64,000 nucleotides of DNA from UBA1535 sp002323775 (GTDB lineage Bacteria; Bacillota; Clostridia; Tissierellales; Sedimentibacteraceae). The notes below the pieces were generated by a model. That model searched no databases. It was not told the DNA's origin and saw only the letters and a list, made by a program, of their open reading frames with translations. Below, piece by piece: positions 42,202-51,125 of this stretch. The stretch's first letter is position 1; every line of letters starts with the position of its first letter. The DNA lies in contig DAMAHZ010000005.1 of NCBI GenBank assembly GCA_031993545.1, positions 1 through 64,000 on the forward strand. The letters run 5' to 3'. Made by a program: the position numbers and the translations under genes.

Positions 42202-42966
42202 TTACACCTTCTTTTTGTTAAATACAGCAACTGCTCCGATAATTAACGTGACTATCAGTACTGTACAGACAATAACTGCGGGGATAAAATCTGCTGGGTC
42301 ACCAGCTCCCGATAACAGTGGCAAAGTTCCGCCAGACAGAGTAACTGGATTGAATTTAGCTGTCTTTGGTAAAATTGACACGATGTTCAGCACGACAACC
42401 ACCCCCAAGCATGAAAGCAAACTACCGTAAATATTGCCGAACAGCGTACCACCAAAGATCAACAGTGCAAGTATTAATTCACCGAATAGCCAAGGAGCGG
42501 CGAATGCGAGCAATGTGTTGCTTAACTTACTGATTTCCCAAAAATACGCTGTATAGGCAAAACATACACCTAGAGACAGCAGGTACGATAGCGTCCACAA
42601 AACTGTGGAGGAGAAGAATTTAGATAATATCACTGTTCGTCGTTTGAGTCCTTTTGTAAGCAGATTAATTAGCGTGCCTTTGGAAAATTCATTTGACATA
42701 ATCCCACAGAACAGTATAACCAACACCAATATGCCTATTTGACCGATGTTCTTGAAAAATTGCGCCCAAGCGTCAAATGCTGTAGGCTCTGGAATTTGGA
42801 TAACAACTTCGGTGTCGCCTAAAGACTTGATTATTTCAGGAGTAAGTTTCGCAAGCAATGGAGACATAATTCCAAAAATCAAGAATACTGCAAGTAAGAT
42901 ATATAAACGAAATGTCGCTGTGCTTTCGTAAAACTCTTTTTTGCTAAATGCTATAAACTGTTTCAT
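42202..42966 (-). CDS. ABC-2 type transporter permease
   Basis: This 254-residue integral membrane protein has six predicted helices (about residues 20-40, 75-93, 120-142, 158-180, 184-202 and 228-248). The long extracytoplasmic loop after helix 1 is typical of ABC-2 export permeases. It pairs with the ATPase whose stop overlaps its start (ATGA). It is the last gene of a four-gene leftward operon. The likely role is export of, or immunity against, a peptide or lipid-like antimicrobial. The region has a visibly higher GC content than the rest of the window, suggesting acquisition. Confidence 0.8.
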   Translation of the reverse strand: MKQFIAFSKKEFYESTATFRLYILLAVFLIFGIMSPLLAKLTPEIIKSLGDTEVVIQIPEPTAFDAWAQFFKNIGQIGILVLVILFCGIMSNEFSKGTLINLLTKGLKRRTVILSKFFSSTVLWTLSYLLSLGVCFAYTAYFWEISKLSNTLLAFAAPWLFGELILALLIFGGTLFGNIYGSLLSCLGVVVVLNIVSILPKTAKFNPVTLSGGTLPLLSGAGDPADFIPAVIVCTVLIVTLIIGAVAVFNKKKV

Positions 42967-43778
42967 TTTGTCACCTCCAAAAATAGGCTTTCAATTGAAC
43001 TTTCAGCAGTCTCATATTTTACTGGTGTTAGGTTGTTTTCATGCAACACACGCAATATCTCATCTGTTTCGATTTCACGTTCAAACTCCAGCGTGAATGA
43101 CTTCGACTTTTGTTGTAGCTTTAAATCGCTTATTGCACTTTCTAGTGCTATTTTACCCTTGTTCAGAACTGCGACTCTGTCGCAGATACGCTCAACATCA
43201 GACAATATATGTGTGGAAAATACGACTGTCGTTTTACCCTTAATTTGATGTAAAATATCAAGGATTTCCTTGCGTCCCAAGGGATCAAGTGCAGAGGTCG
43301 GCTCATCGCATATGAGAAGTTTTGGTTCTCCAATCAATGCTTGTGCTACTCCTAGCCTTTGCTTCATTCCTCTGGAAAAACCAGATATTTTTTTGTTGAT
43401 ATTCGCCAATCCCACTAGGTCTAGTAGCTCTGATATGCGAGCCTTTGCAGTCTTGTCATCCAGACCGACTATTCTTGAACACAATTTGAGGTATTCTTTC
43501 GGACGCATATATCCGTAAAACTCCGGAACGTCGGGCAAATATCCAATAAGACGATTTGTTTTAGTTGCTCCAAAAGTCACACGCTCGCCGCACACTTCAA
43601 TTTCGCCGCTGTCAGCCTTGAGTAAGCCCAAAATCATTTTCATTGTGGTGGTTTTACCAGCACCATTTGAGCCAATAAAGCCAAACACGCAATTTTTTGG
43701 CACAGAAAAGCTGATGTTTTCCAAAACTCTTTTATCGTCAAAGGATTTTGATATATTACGAATTTCTAAGATGTTCAT
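42963..43778 (-). CDS. ABC transporter ATP-binding protein
   Basis: This 271-residue ATPase has Walker A FGFIGSNGAGKTTTMKMILG (about residues 35-45), the Q-loop IGYLPDVPEFYGYM, the signature SGFSRGMKQRLGVAQAL (about 132), Walker B LLICDEPTSALDPLGR (about 155) and the H-loop VVFSTHILSDVERI. It powers the adjacent ABC-2 permease. ATG at 43778 is selected because the preceding GGAGA covers the alternative ATG at 43787. It belongs to the drug/peptide export group of ABC-2 systems. Confidence 0.9.
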   Translation of the reverse strand: MNILEIRNISKSFDDKRVLENISFSVPKNCVFGFIGSNGAGKTTTMKMILGLLKADSGEIEVCGERVTFGATKTNRLIGYLPDVPEFYGYMRPKEYLKLCSRIVGLDDKTAKARISELLDLVGLANINKKISGFSRGMKQRLGVAQALIGEPKLLICDEPTSALDPLGRKEILDILHQIKGKTTVVFSTHILSDVERICDRVAVLNKGKIALESAISDLKLQQKSKSFTLEFEREIETDEILRVLHENNLTPVKYETAESSIESLFLEVTK

Positions 43779-43779
43779 G

Positions 43780-43983
43780 CTATTCATCTCCTTTGCCTAT
43801 TGCGAAGTACAGCACTGGTCCTATAATGCTGACAAAAACACCTATAATGAGCCAGACAGTACGGTTGCCGATTCGGTAGGTGTCGTGACGCAAGATATGC
43901 ACTACAGTTGCTATCATAAGACCTATTTGAAGCATAATGAGAGGTATTAGAAATGGTAGATATTGATTGAGTTGTTCAAACAT
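43780..43983 (-). CDS. PLDc_N-domain small membrane protein
   Basis: This 67-residue protein has two hydrophobic helices (about residues 8-30 and 44-62) and the PLDc N-terminal pattern (HILRHDTYRIGNRTVWLIIGVFVSIIGPVLYFAIGK). It commonly sits beside ABC exporters of this group and may act as an accessory anchor. AGGAGG precedes the ATG. The gene abuts the ATPase gene by a single base. Confidence 0.75.
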   Translation of the reverse strand: MFEQLNQYLPFLIPLIMLQIGLMIATVVHILRHDTYRIGNRTVWLIIGVFVSIIGPVLYFAIGKGDE

Positions 43984-43984
43984 T

Positions 43985-45094
43985 TTATTTTCCTCCTATA
44001 AAATCTTGTAATTTGCGGACAAGTTTGTTATATTCAGGATAATCGCTAAGATTACTGAATAAAGGATTGAACAGTACATCATTAAGCATACTTTCCTTGA
44101 TGACTGCATCACTTCGAGGTATGGTATCGCTGTTTAACTTTAGCCATCCGTCGATTTTGTCAAAGAATGTATCACCCTTCAGTTTAATAGGGAAAAAATC
44201 GTGTACGCACACATCAACATATTTAGCAAGTGCTTCTATAGCTTCTTCATACTTGCCCGCCACTTGATACATATGAGCTCCCGAAACGTACAGCATAGCT
44301 AAATTGTTAGGATTAAGTTGTCGCATTTGAAATAATTCGGATAGAACTTCTGCTCGATTGAACGCCTTTAACGCAGTATCATAATCTCCGACATTAGTTT
44401 GAACATATGAGAGTAAACCACCAAACACTCCCATAATATTTTGATACAGCTCAGTTTGTATAACCTCTTTTGCCTTTTCGTGGTTGCCAAGAATTTGATG
44501 TGCCTGTGATATGAACATATTACCGGTTATATGCGGTTGAACTGTATCTCCAAGGGTTTCAAGCACACGTTGCGCCTCGCCGAGTAATAAATAGCACATA
44601 GCTTGAAATATCACAGCTTTGCTTGCAAGTGATGTGTCCTGGCATAAAGTTTTGATGCGATTACACAATTTAATAGTTGATTGAAGCAGTTCGTTTTTAC
44701 TCTCTGCACTTCCAGCAAGAGGAGCATGGTTTATATAAAGTTTTGCAACTTCCAGCAGAAATGGATAACAAGAATAATATTTTTTGACAAGAGATTGACA
44801 CTCGTCAATTACATCCTCAAAAGGAGATTCTGCAAATCTATCAGACATTCTGCTATATATACGCTTGATTTCATCATTGTCGAGTTGAGGAGCGTATCCT
44901 ATAAGAGTATCAATACTAATGTCAAAGTATGAAGCCAGTACGGGTAAAAGTGCAATATCAGGTAAGCTTATGCCTGTCTCCCACTTGGATACAGATGCTT
45001 TGGATACGCCGATATAAGCTGCGATTTCGTCTTGTGTTACGCCTTTCTCACGGCGTTTAGCAGCTAAAACTTCTGCTAAGTTTATTTCTTTCAA
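43985..45094 (-). CDS. XRE regulator with TPR-like C-terminal domain
   Basis: This 369-residue regulator has a Cro/CI helix-turn-helix at about residues 5-65 (LAAKRREKGVTQDEIAAYIGVSKASVSKWETGISLPDIALLPVLASYF) followed by helical TPR-like repeats. That layout is seen in peptide-sensing transcriptional regulators. It is the first gene of the ABC operon and probably controls it in response to a ligand. The start is TTG at 45094, 8 nt after GGAGG. The frame's earlier TTG at 45109 overlaps that site. AGTTGA half-sites lie just upstream (45136-45182). Confidence 0.8.
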   Translation of the reverse strand: MKEINLAEVLAAKRREKGVTQDEIAAYIGVSKASVSKWETGISLPDIALLPVLASYFDISIDTLIGYAPQLDNDEIKRIYSRMSDRFAESPFEDVIDECQSLVKKYYSCYPFLLEVAKLYINHAPLAGSAESKNELLQSTIKLCNRIKTLCQDTSLASKAVIFQAMCYLLLGEAQRVLETLGDTVQPHITGNMFISQAHQILGNHEKAKEVIQTELYQNIMGVFGGLLSYVQTNVGDYDTALKAFNRAEVLSELFQMRQLNPNNLAMLYVSGAHMYQVAGKYEEAIEALAKYVDVCVHDFFPIKLKGDTFFDKIDGWLKLNSDTIPRSDAVIKESMLNDVLFNPLFSNLSDYPEYNKLVRKLQDFIGGK

Positions 45095-45628
45095 GTTGAT
45101 CACCTCCAACTGTTTTCATATTATCAGAAACTTTGTCAACTTGCAAGCGACTAATAGTTGATTTTAATATAATAAGTCAACTGCTAAGCAACTTTATAAT
45201 TATAAATACAGTTCATGCGAAATCTAGTATCTTAATGTTGGTGATAAGTCTTAATCTTAATGCTTTCCTTGAAGATAAATCACATCAATTTATTATGAAA
45301 ATAAGATATTTTATAGAATAAATACTATATTAAATATAGAAAGTATAAAATAATACAGAAGTAACAAAAGGTCAATAAATATGTATAAAATCATGTAAAT
45401 TATTATAATAAATAATTTGCATAAAATATTGAAATATTAATAAATATAACATTATACATAATGTGCTAAAATATATGTAGGTGTTGATAGTTAAAGTGTA
45501 TTCATTTTACTGATATAATGCCAAACCTAAGCTATTTTTGAATTTGACATATTTTTATTTGGAACAAATTAAGAGAACTGTGCGTCTAATTTAACGTAAA
45601 TAAAACAAGTTATATTGGAGGTATTAAC
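45095..45628. other. 534-bp divergent region
   Basis: Holds the regulator's probable promoter and operator (45136-45182) and, further right, AT-rich DNA with the promoter for the SLH gene. No gene is supported. Confidence 0.5.
45136..45182 (-). promoter_or_regulatory. Promoter/operator of the ABC operon with three AGTTGA half-sites
   Basis: AGTTGA occurs on alternating strands at 45136-45141, 45156-45161 and 45177-45182. The rightmost forms a minus-strand -35 TTGACT, with a -10-like TATTAG 18 bp on. The arrangement suits autoregulation by the adjacent XRE protein. Confidence 0.45.
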
Positions 45629-46651
45629 ATGAAAACAAAAATTTTAGGAGTTGTTCTGGCAGGAGCTTTGATACTGTCCGTACCTGCCCAAGCAGTGTAT
45701 GCTAATGCTATGGACGAAAATAAAGTAGTTAGAGTAATCAGTAGTTTTTCAGAGCATTGGGCAAAGGAAGCAATACATAAGCTGACTGAAAAAAATGCGT
45801 TCCTTTTTGATGAAGAACTTGGTTATGATATTGCAATTAAAAAAAGTGAGTTTGCAAAGATTATCTGCGTTGCTTTAGATATAAATATTAATTACCTAGT
45901 ACAGCCAGATATTAAAGATTATTTTGACGATATAGACCCTACTGCACCTTATGCTTCATATGTTATTAATTTAGTTACCGCAAACGTTTTTGAAGGTGGA
46001 GGAAGCTTTAAGCCAGATGATAATTTGAGCAGAGAAGAAATGATTAGCTATTTGATGAACGCATATAAATATAAAATGGGAGAAGATTATAAAATGATTA
46101 AGCTCGGAGAACCAAGTTTTGACGATGCAGATAAAATAACTCCTGAATATAGCGGTAAAGTCTCACAGGCTCAGCACTATAAGCTTGTTTTAGGCAATGA
46201 AAAAAATATGTTTGACCCTCAAAGAAACGCAAGCAGAGCAGAAGCTGCAACAGTTGTAGTTAGGCTTTCGGATCTTCTGGCTTCACAAAATATTCAAGTT
46301 GCTATTAAACCTGAGGCTACTGTCAAAGACAATTCAATTGAAATGAAAATTACTATAAAAAATGATTCAAAAAATGATATTTCTATAGAATGTACTTCAA
46401 GTCAAAGGTTTGATTTTCAGTTTTTAGATGCTGAAAAAAATATATTATGGACATGGTCTGCCAACAAAATGTTCATGCAAGCATTAGGCACAATTGAAAT
46501 AAAGGCAGGGGAAACTGTTGAATTTAGCGATACTATTTCTGAAGATGAGTATGCAGAATTTAAAGATAAAATAGTATATTTCAGAGCTTATATAACAGGT
46601 TCGGCAAATTTTATTGACCAACAGGGATATGAAACAGAGCTTAGTAAGTAA
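45629..46651 (+). CDS. SLH-domain surface protein with BsuPI-like C-terminus
   Basis: This 340-residue secreted protein has a signal peptide MKTKILGVVLAGALILSVPAQAVYA. Three S-layer homology repeats follow over about residues 40-215 (HWAKEAIHKLTEKNAFLF, YASYVINLVTANVFEGGGSFKPDDNLSREE, GKVSQAQHYKLVLGN...ASRAEAATVVVRL), which anchor proteins to the cell wall. The last 110 residues (ISIECTSSQRFDFQFLDAEKNILWTWSANKMFMQAL...IKAGETVEFSDTI) resemble the BsuPI/intracellular proteinase inhibitor fold. It could be a wall-bound protease inhibitor or a structural protein. GGAGG precedes the ATG. Confidence 0.8.
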   Translation: MKTKILGVVLAGALILSVPAQAVYANAMDENKVVRVISSFSEHWAKEAIHKLTEKNAFLFDEELGYDIAIKKSEFAKIICVALDININYLVQPDIKDYFDDIDPTAPYASYVINLVTANVFEGGGSFKPDDNLSREEMISYLMNAYKYKMGEDYKMIKLGEPSFDDADKITPEYSGKVSQAQHYKLVLGNEKNMFDPQRNASRAEAATVVVRLSDLLASQNIQVAIKPEATVKDNSIEMKITIKNDSKNDISIECTSSQRFDFQFLDAEKNILWTWSANKMFMQALGTIEIKAGETVEFSDTISEDEYAEFKDKIVYFRAYITGSANFIDQQGYETELSK

Positions 46652-46691
46652 AATTATAACATCTTAACAAAAAAAGCACTCAGTGAACGAG

Positions 46692-46744
46692 CTGCACCAC
46701 TAATGTTAGACAAAATAGTTTAACATTTGGAGGTGCAGTTTTTT
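46692..46744 (+). terminator. Terminator downstream of the SLH gene
   Basis: The stem CTGCACC...GGTGCAG, with inner AATGTTA/TAACATT, is followed by six T. Confidence 0.7.
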
Positions 46745-46879
46745 GTTAAATTCTCTAAAATTTTTATCAAATTAATCCATAAATTAACTTAATACATTGC
46801 AAAAAGAAAGCAAACTCTACGGAACGTTGATTGAAATCTACTTGAAATTCGTTTATATTAATATTGTGGAGGAAAAATA

Positions 46880-47455
46880 ATGTATAATAATAAAATTGGT
46901 GATATTGTTCGTGAAATGCGTTTAGCAAAAAAAATGACACAAAAACAACTGGCAGAGCAAATGAATATAAGTGATAAAGCAATTTCAAAATGGGAATGTG
47001 GGCAAGGGAATCCTGATGTTTCGCTTGTTTTAAAGCTATCAAATATTCTTCAAATTGACCCTCAGGAGTTATTGTCAGGTTATGAGAAGCGGAGAATAAA
47101 TTTTAAAAAGAAAGGAGAGAAATCAATGTGCAAACAATCAAAAAAAGAATTAAAAGAAAAGTATAAGAACAGGGTTGTTATAGGTGGTGTGTATTGCTTT
47201 AAATGCAATATCACAAATCAAACCTGGCTTAGAGCAACCACAGATATGAAAGGAATGAAAAATCGCTTTGTATTTTCAGTCTCTGCAAATTCATGTCCAG
47301 ATGCCTATTTAATTGAGGCGTGGAAACAACACGGCGCAGCTTCGTTTTCTTTTGAGATACTTGAAGAAATAGAAAAGAAAGAAACTCAAACAGATAGTGA
47401 ATTTTTAGAGGATGTAAATATACTTTTAGAACTTTGGAAAGAAAAAAATCAATAG
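46880..47455 (+). CDS. XRE helix-turn-helix joined in frame to a GIY-YIG-like domain
   Basis: The 191-residue frame has an XRE domain (about residues 6-62: IVREMRLAKKMTQKQLAEQMNISDKAISKWECGQGNPDVSLVLKLS). A GIY-YIG nuclease-like module then spans about residues 90-185 (KNRVVIGGVYCFKCNITNQTWLRATTDMKG...EAWKQHGAASFSFEILEEIEKKETQTDSEFLEDV). A strong internal ribosome site AAAGGAGAG stands before an in-frame ATG at 47126, the usual start of the GIY-YIG family. Two products are therefore possible: a fusion, and the free C-terminal protein. The DUF2087 gene follows 33 bp later. Confidence 0.7.
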   Translation: MYNNKIGDIVREMRLAKKMTQKQLAEQMNISDKAISKWECGQGNPDVSLVLKLSNILQIDPQELLSGYEKRRINFKKKGEKSMCKQSKKELKEKYKNRVVIGGVYCFKCNITNQTWLRATTDMKGMKNRFVFSVSANSCPDAYLIEAWKQHGAASFSFEILEEIEKKETQTDSEFLEDVNILLELWKEKNQ

Positions 47456-47488
47456 TAAAATAAAAATATCTAAAAAGGAGGAATTAAA

Positions 47489-47761
47489 TTGGAACAAAAA
47501 ATTGATATCAGTCGTTTTCTTGACCCGGATGGTAAAATTATGCAATTATCCAGTAAAGGTAAATTTAAGCTTGCAATTCTTAGCTACTTAGCAGAAAAAT
47601 TTAAAGAAAATCACAATTATACAGAAAAAGAGGTAAATGAAATTTGCAATGAATGGCATACTTTTAAAGATTATTTCGTGTTAAGACGAGAACTTATGGA
47701 TAATGGATTGCTGTGTCGTGAGACAGATGGTTCTCGCTATTGGAGACCAAAAAAAGACTAA
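47489..47761 (+). CDS. DUF2087 protein
   Basis: This 90-residue protein is recognised by LSSKGKFKLAILSYLAEKF, the helix NYTEKEVNEICNEW, and the end DYFVLRRELMDNGLLCRETDGSRYWRP, a winged-helix-like family linked to transcription regulation. The start is TTG with GGAGG 8 nt upstream. It is the second gene of an operon with the XRE/GIY-YIG gene. Confidence 0.8.
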   Translation: MEQKIDISRFLDPDGKIMQLSSKGKFKLAILSYLAEKFKENHNYTEKEVNEICNEWHTFKDYFVLRRELMDNGLLCRETDGSRYWRPKKD

Positions 47762-47966
47762 GAGGACAGCCATAAGCTTGTAGTTTGGCTGGCCTCCTTG
47801 AAAATTAATAAAACTCAAGTTAAAAAAATTAGTATATTTGTTGTGTAAATAGCTTACTAGGTTTTTCTTAAATTTGAATATTTTGTTTTTGTAAGAATTC
47901 AATTTCATTTACAAGAACAGAATACATATAACAGTTGTTTATATTTTATAGAAAATATATTGTTTT

Positions 47967-48731
47967 TTAATATGCAGTGAAGCCACCATCTACTGCAATG
48001 CATTGACCATTTATATAAGAGGAGTCATCGCTGGCTAAGAATAAAGCCACCTTTGCAATTTCACTTCCTTTTCCAATACGAGGATTTGCAGCTATTCCTG
48101 CTGTTGCACGAGCCATACCTGCTTGGTTGATATTTTTCATAAACTCTCCTGTGCTTATTTCAGTCTCAATACCGCCTGGGCATATAGCATTACATCTTAT
48201 ATTTTGCAAAGCATACATAAAGGCTGTATTTTTTGTCATTCCTACCACTGCATGCTTACTTGCTGTATAAGCCAATCCGGCTCTGCAACCGTATAAACCT
48301 CCTATAGAAGCAACGTTTATTATTATTCCGCCGCCAACTTGCTTAAAGTGGTTTACTGCTTTGCGCATTGAATAAAATATAGATTTGACATTTACATCGT
48401 AAACCTTATCAAACATTTCATCGCTTGTTTCATCAACACCACTCATATCATCCATAATACCTGCATTATTGACTAAAATATCAACTTTTCCAAATAATTT
48501 TATAGCCTCATCAATCATTCCCTCAGATTTTTCTTTGTCAGAAACATCAGCAGAATATGCAACAACTTTTCCTTCAAAATCTTTAGCTTCTTCAACTAGC
48601 TGGTTAAGCTTTTCAGCACGTCTTGCAACTGCGATTACATTTGCACCTTCCTCTGCAAAATAATATGCGATATCCCTTCCCATTCCAGAACTAGCGCCAG
48701 TAACAACAGCTGTTTTTCCTTTTAATCTCAT
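47967..48731 (-). CDS. Short-chain dehydrogenase/reductase
   Basis: This 254-residue classical SDR has the NAD(P)-binding TGASSGMGRDIAYYF (residues 11-25), ILVNNAGIMDD (about 85), INVASIGGLYG with the catalytic Ser, YTASKHAVVGM with Tyr and Lys (about 155-160), and the C-terminal SSYINGQCIAVDGGF. It would reduce or oxidise a small alcohol or ketone, or a sterol or bile-acid hydroxyl. The substrate is not shown by the sequence. CGGAGG precedes the ATG. A TetR-type palindrome lies 69-83 bp upstream. Confidence 0.92.
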   Translation of the reverse strand: MRLKGKTAVVTGASSGMGRDIAYYFAEEGANVIAVARRAEKLNQLVEEAKDFEGKVVAYSADVSDKEKSEGMIDEAIKLFGKVDILVNNAGIMDDMSGVDETSDEMFDKVYDVNVKSIFYSMRKAVNHFKQVGGGIIINVASIGGLYGCRAGLAYTASKHAVVGMTKNTAFMYALQNIRCNAICPGGIETEISTGEFMKNINQAGMARATAGIAANPRIGKGSEIAKVALFLASDDSSYINGQCIAVDGGFTAY

Positions 48732-48799
48732 GATTTCCTCCGTGAATAGAATTTTGTACGTTAAAGTTTGTGTTAATACAAAATTATATAAAAACCTAT

Positions 48800-48814
48800 T
48801 TGACTGACTGTCAA
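48800..48814. promoter_or_regulatory. TetR-type operator candidate upstream of the SDR gene
   Basis: TTGACTGACTGTCAA has 5-bp arms (TTGAC/GTCAA) around TGACT and sits where an SDR promoter should be. It is followed by A/T-rich DNA. No tetR gene is visible in the window. Confidence 0.4.
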
Positions 48815-49026
48815 TATATATAATTTTATATTTCTCAAAGTATATCCAAAAATCATTACCTTGTAAATATTATTATCTCAAATAGCAAGAAAATTAACAA
48901 AATAATATTAAAAGACTTATGCAAAATGTTTTAGTTTTTTATCTTGTGGTATAATTAATAAAACAAAGCTAAAAATAATACTATTTTATAAGGTGAAATA
49001 TAGATAATTTAAGCTAGGAGGAATAC

Positions 49027-49431
49027 ATGTTAGGTCACTATTTAATGTTTAACAGAAACTGTAAGAAAGCTATTGAAACATATGAAAAAGCGTTTAGTGC
49101 TAAGATAATTGAAATGCAAAAGTATGGTGATATGCCACCCAATCCGAATTTTCCAGTTCCGGAGGAGGATAAGGAGCTTGTTTTGCACGCTAAGCTAGTT
49201 ATTGATGGAATGGAAATTATGTGTGCAGATGGCTCGTCAACAATTGAGGGCAGTAACAATATGTATATTTCAATTACAACTAAGGATTCCGAACTCATTA
49301 AAAGAGCTTGGGATGTTCTAAAACAGGAGGGTAAAATATATATGGAACTTCAACCTTCGTTTTTCGCAGTTCTTCATGGCTCTTTACAGGATAAGTACAA
49401 TATAAACTGGATGTTTACAGTATTAAAATAG
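49027..49431 (+). CDS. VOC-family (PhnB/glyoxalase-like) protein
   Basis: This 134-residue single-module vicinal-oxygen-chelate protein starts LGHYLMFNRNCKKAIETYEKAFSAKI and continues with ELVLHAKLVIDGMEIMCAD and NINWMF at the end, the PhnB-like layout. Such proteins bind metals or drugs and catalyse isomerisation or resistance reactions; the role here is unknown. AGGAGG precedes the ATG. Confidence 0.8.
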   Translation: MLGHYLMFNRNCKKAIETYEKAFSAKIIEMQKYGDMPPNPNFPVPEEDKELVLHAKLVIDGMEIMCADGSSTIEGSNNMYISITTKDSELIKRAWDVLKQEGKIYMELQPSFFAVLHGSLQDKYNINWMFTVLK

Positions 49432-49584
49432 CATGAGGAGTATTTAACTGATTAAATATATAATAAATCCATGATTTAAGAAAAATTAATAAATTAAAAA
49501 AATTTAACTGAGAAATAATGATTACTTAAGAGAAAGTATAAAGTTATATCAAATTGAAAATATTCAAATTAGGAGATAAAACTT

Positions 49585-50433
49585 ATGGATAGAAAGATTA
49601 AGAGACAAGTTACAGGGTTTAGAACAAAGGATGGAGCTGGTGTGAATTTAGTTAGAGTATTAGGGAATGGAACTATGGAAGATTATGATCCTATACTAAT
49701 GCTTGATTCCTTTGATAGTATAAATCCTGATGAATACACGGCTGGATTTCCTATGCACCCACACCGTGGCATAGAAACAATTAGCTATGTATACAAAGGA
49801 AAGATGATTCACAAAGACAGCTTGGGAAATGAGGATGCTATTTCTGATGGAGAAGTGCAATGGATGACAGCTGGCTCTGGTATTTTACACGAAGAAAAGC
49901 TACCCAAATCAGAAAGAATGCTTGGAGTGCAATTATGGCTTAATTTGCCCGCACGTGACAAAATGTGTCCTCCTGCTTATCATAGCATTAAAAATGCTGA
50001 TATAGAAGATATTAGCTTTGAGGGTGGAAAGCTCAGATTACTTGCAGGACAATATAAAGATAAAAATGGATACAAAAGTAAATATCTGCCCTTGGATTAT
50101 TTTGATATCCACCTTGAGCCACGTGCTTCTATTGTTGTAGATACGGAGTCAGACCGTTCTGTTATGCTTTTTACATTAATAGGTGAGGTTTCTATTGACG
50201 GAGAAAATGTAAAAGAAAAAACAGCAGTAAAGCTGACTGCTGGAGACAAGGTTGAGATAAAATGTCTTGGAGAAAAGGCTCAGGTATTATTTATAAGCTC
50301 CAAGGCTTTAGGAGAACCTATAGCTTGGGGAGGACCTATTGTAATGAACACAAAAGCTGAGATACAGCAGGCTTTTTTAGACTTAGAACAAGGAACTTTC
50401 TTACAAAAAGATATGTCTTATGAAGATAAATAA
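49585..50433 (+). CDS. Pirin family protein
   Basis: This 282-residue bicupin has the pirin metal site FPMHPHRGIETISYV (His residues near 58-61), WMTAGSGILHEEKL (about residue 95) and a C-terminal cupin (VLFISSKALGEPIAWGGPIVMNT). Bacterial pirins act as redox sensors or quercetinase-like dioxygenases. AGGAGA precedes the ATG. It is a stand-alone gene. Confidence 0.92.
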   Translation: MDRKIKRQVTGFRTKDGAGVNLVRVLGNGTMEDYDPILMLDSFDSINPDEYTAGFPMHPHRGIETISYVYKGKMIHKDSLGNEDAISDGEVQWMTAGSGILHEEKLPKSERMLGVQLWLNLPARDKMCPPAYHSIKNADIEDISFEGGKLRLLAGQYKDKNGYKSKYLPLDYFDIHLEPRASIVVDTESDRSVMLFTLIGEVSIDGENVKEKTAVKLTAGDKVEIKCLGEKAQVLFISSKALGEPIAWGGPIVMNTKAEIQQAFLDLEQGTFLQKDMSYEDK

Positions 50434-50554
50434 AGTATTGGTTTTTAGAAAAAATTAGAAAAAACAAAGTAATATCAATATTGCAAGATAATTTGACATT
50501 GAAATTTAAAAAAAAAGAATGTCGCAAAACGACCTTGTATGAAAATAGTAAACA

Positions 50555-50605
50555 AAAATGCACCTTAATCTGGCTTTCAAAAGCCATCCATAGGTGCATT
50601 TTTTA
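50555..50605. terminator. Bidirectional terminator between pirin and DUF2200 genes
   Basis: The outer stem AAAAATGCACCT / AGGTGCATTTTT and inner stem TGGCTTT/AAAGCCA are flanked by A- and T-runs. Confidence 0.8.
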
Positions 50606-50685
50606 TTTTTTAGAATGTTTTTATTGTGTAATTTGTTATAGCAAATTAGTATTGAAACAGACACTTTATACTAAAAAATATCAAT

Positions 50686-51036
50686 CTATTTTCTTAGTAT
50701 CTTCTCCATAGCTTTTCCTTTAGCTAATTCATCAACTAATTTATCCAAATAGCGAATTTTCTGCATTAATTCATCCTCTATTTCTTCTACTCGATATCCA
50801 CAGATAACTCCTTTAATTAGTGATACGTTTGGATTAATTTGAGGTGCTTGCTTAAAGAATGTCTCCATATCCACTTCATTATCTATCTGCTGCTCTAAAG
50901 AATAATCGTCATAACCAGTAAGCCAAAAAATGATTTCATCTACTTCGTGCTTTGTTCTTCCCTTTTTTTCTGCCTTTTGTATATAAAGTGGATAAATACT
51001 GGAGAAAGACATTTTAAAAATTTTTGTGTTCTGCAT
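50686..51036 (-). CDS. DUF2200 family protein
   Basis: This 116-residue protein is recognised by its start (IFKMSFSSIYPLYIQKAEKKGRTKHEVDEIIFWLTGY) and NVSLIKGVICGYRVEEIEDELMQKIRYLDKLVDELAKGK. Both are diagnostic of this small family of unknown function. AAAGGAGGATTTT precedes the ATG. Confidence 0.85.
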   Translation of the reverse strand: MQNTKIFKMSFSSIYPLYIQKAEKKGRTKHEVDEIIFWLTGYDDYSLEQQIDNEVDMETFFKQAPQINPNVSLIKGVICGYRVEEIEDELMQKIRYLDKLVDELAKGKAMEKILRK

Positions 51037-51125
51037 CTTAAAATCCTCCTTTGTTTAAATATATAATTTTATGTAATTTTATCATGCCATAAAGCTTTTT
51101 TCAAGATAATAAACATTTTAAAAGC

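Noticed and set aside
47762..47799. GAGGxCAGCCA/TGGCTGxCCTC hairpin as a terminator
   Set aside because: No T-run follows on the plus strand and the minus-strand run is displaced. Left unassigned.
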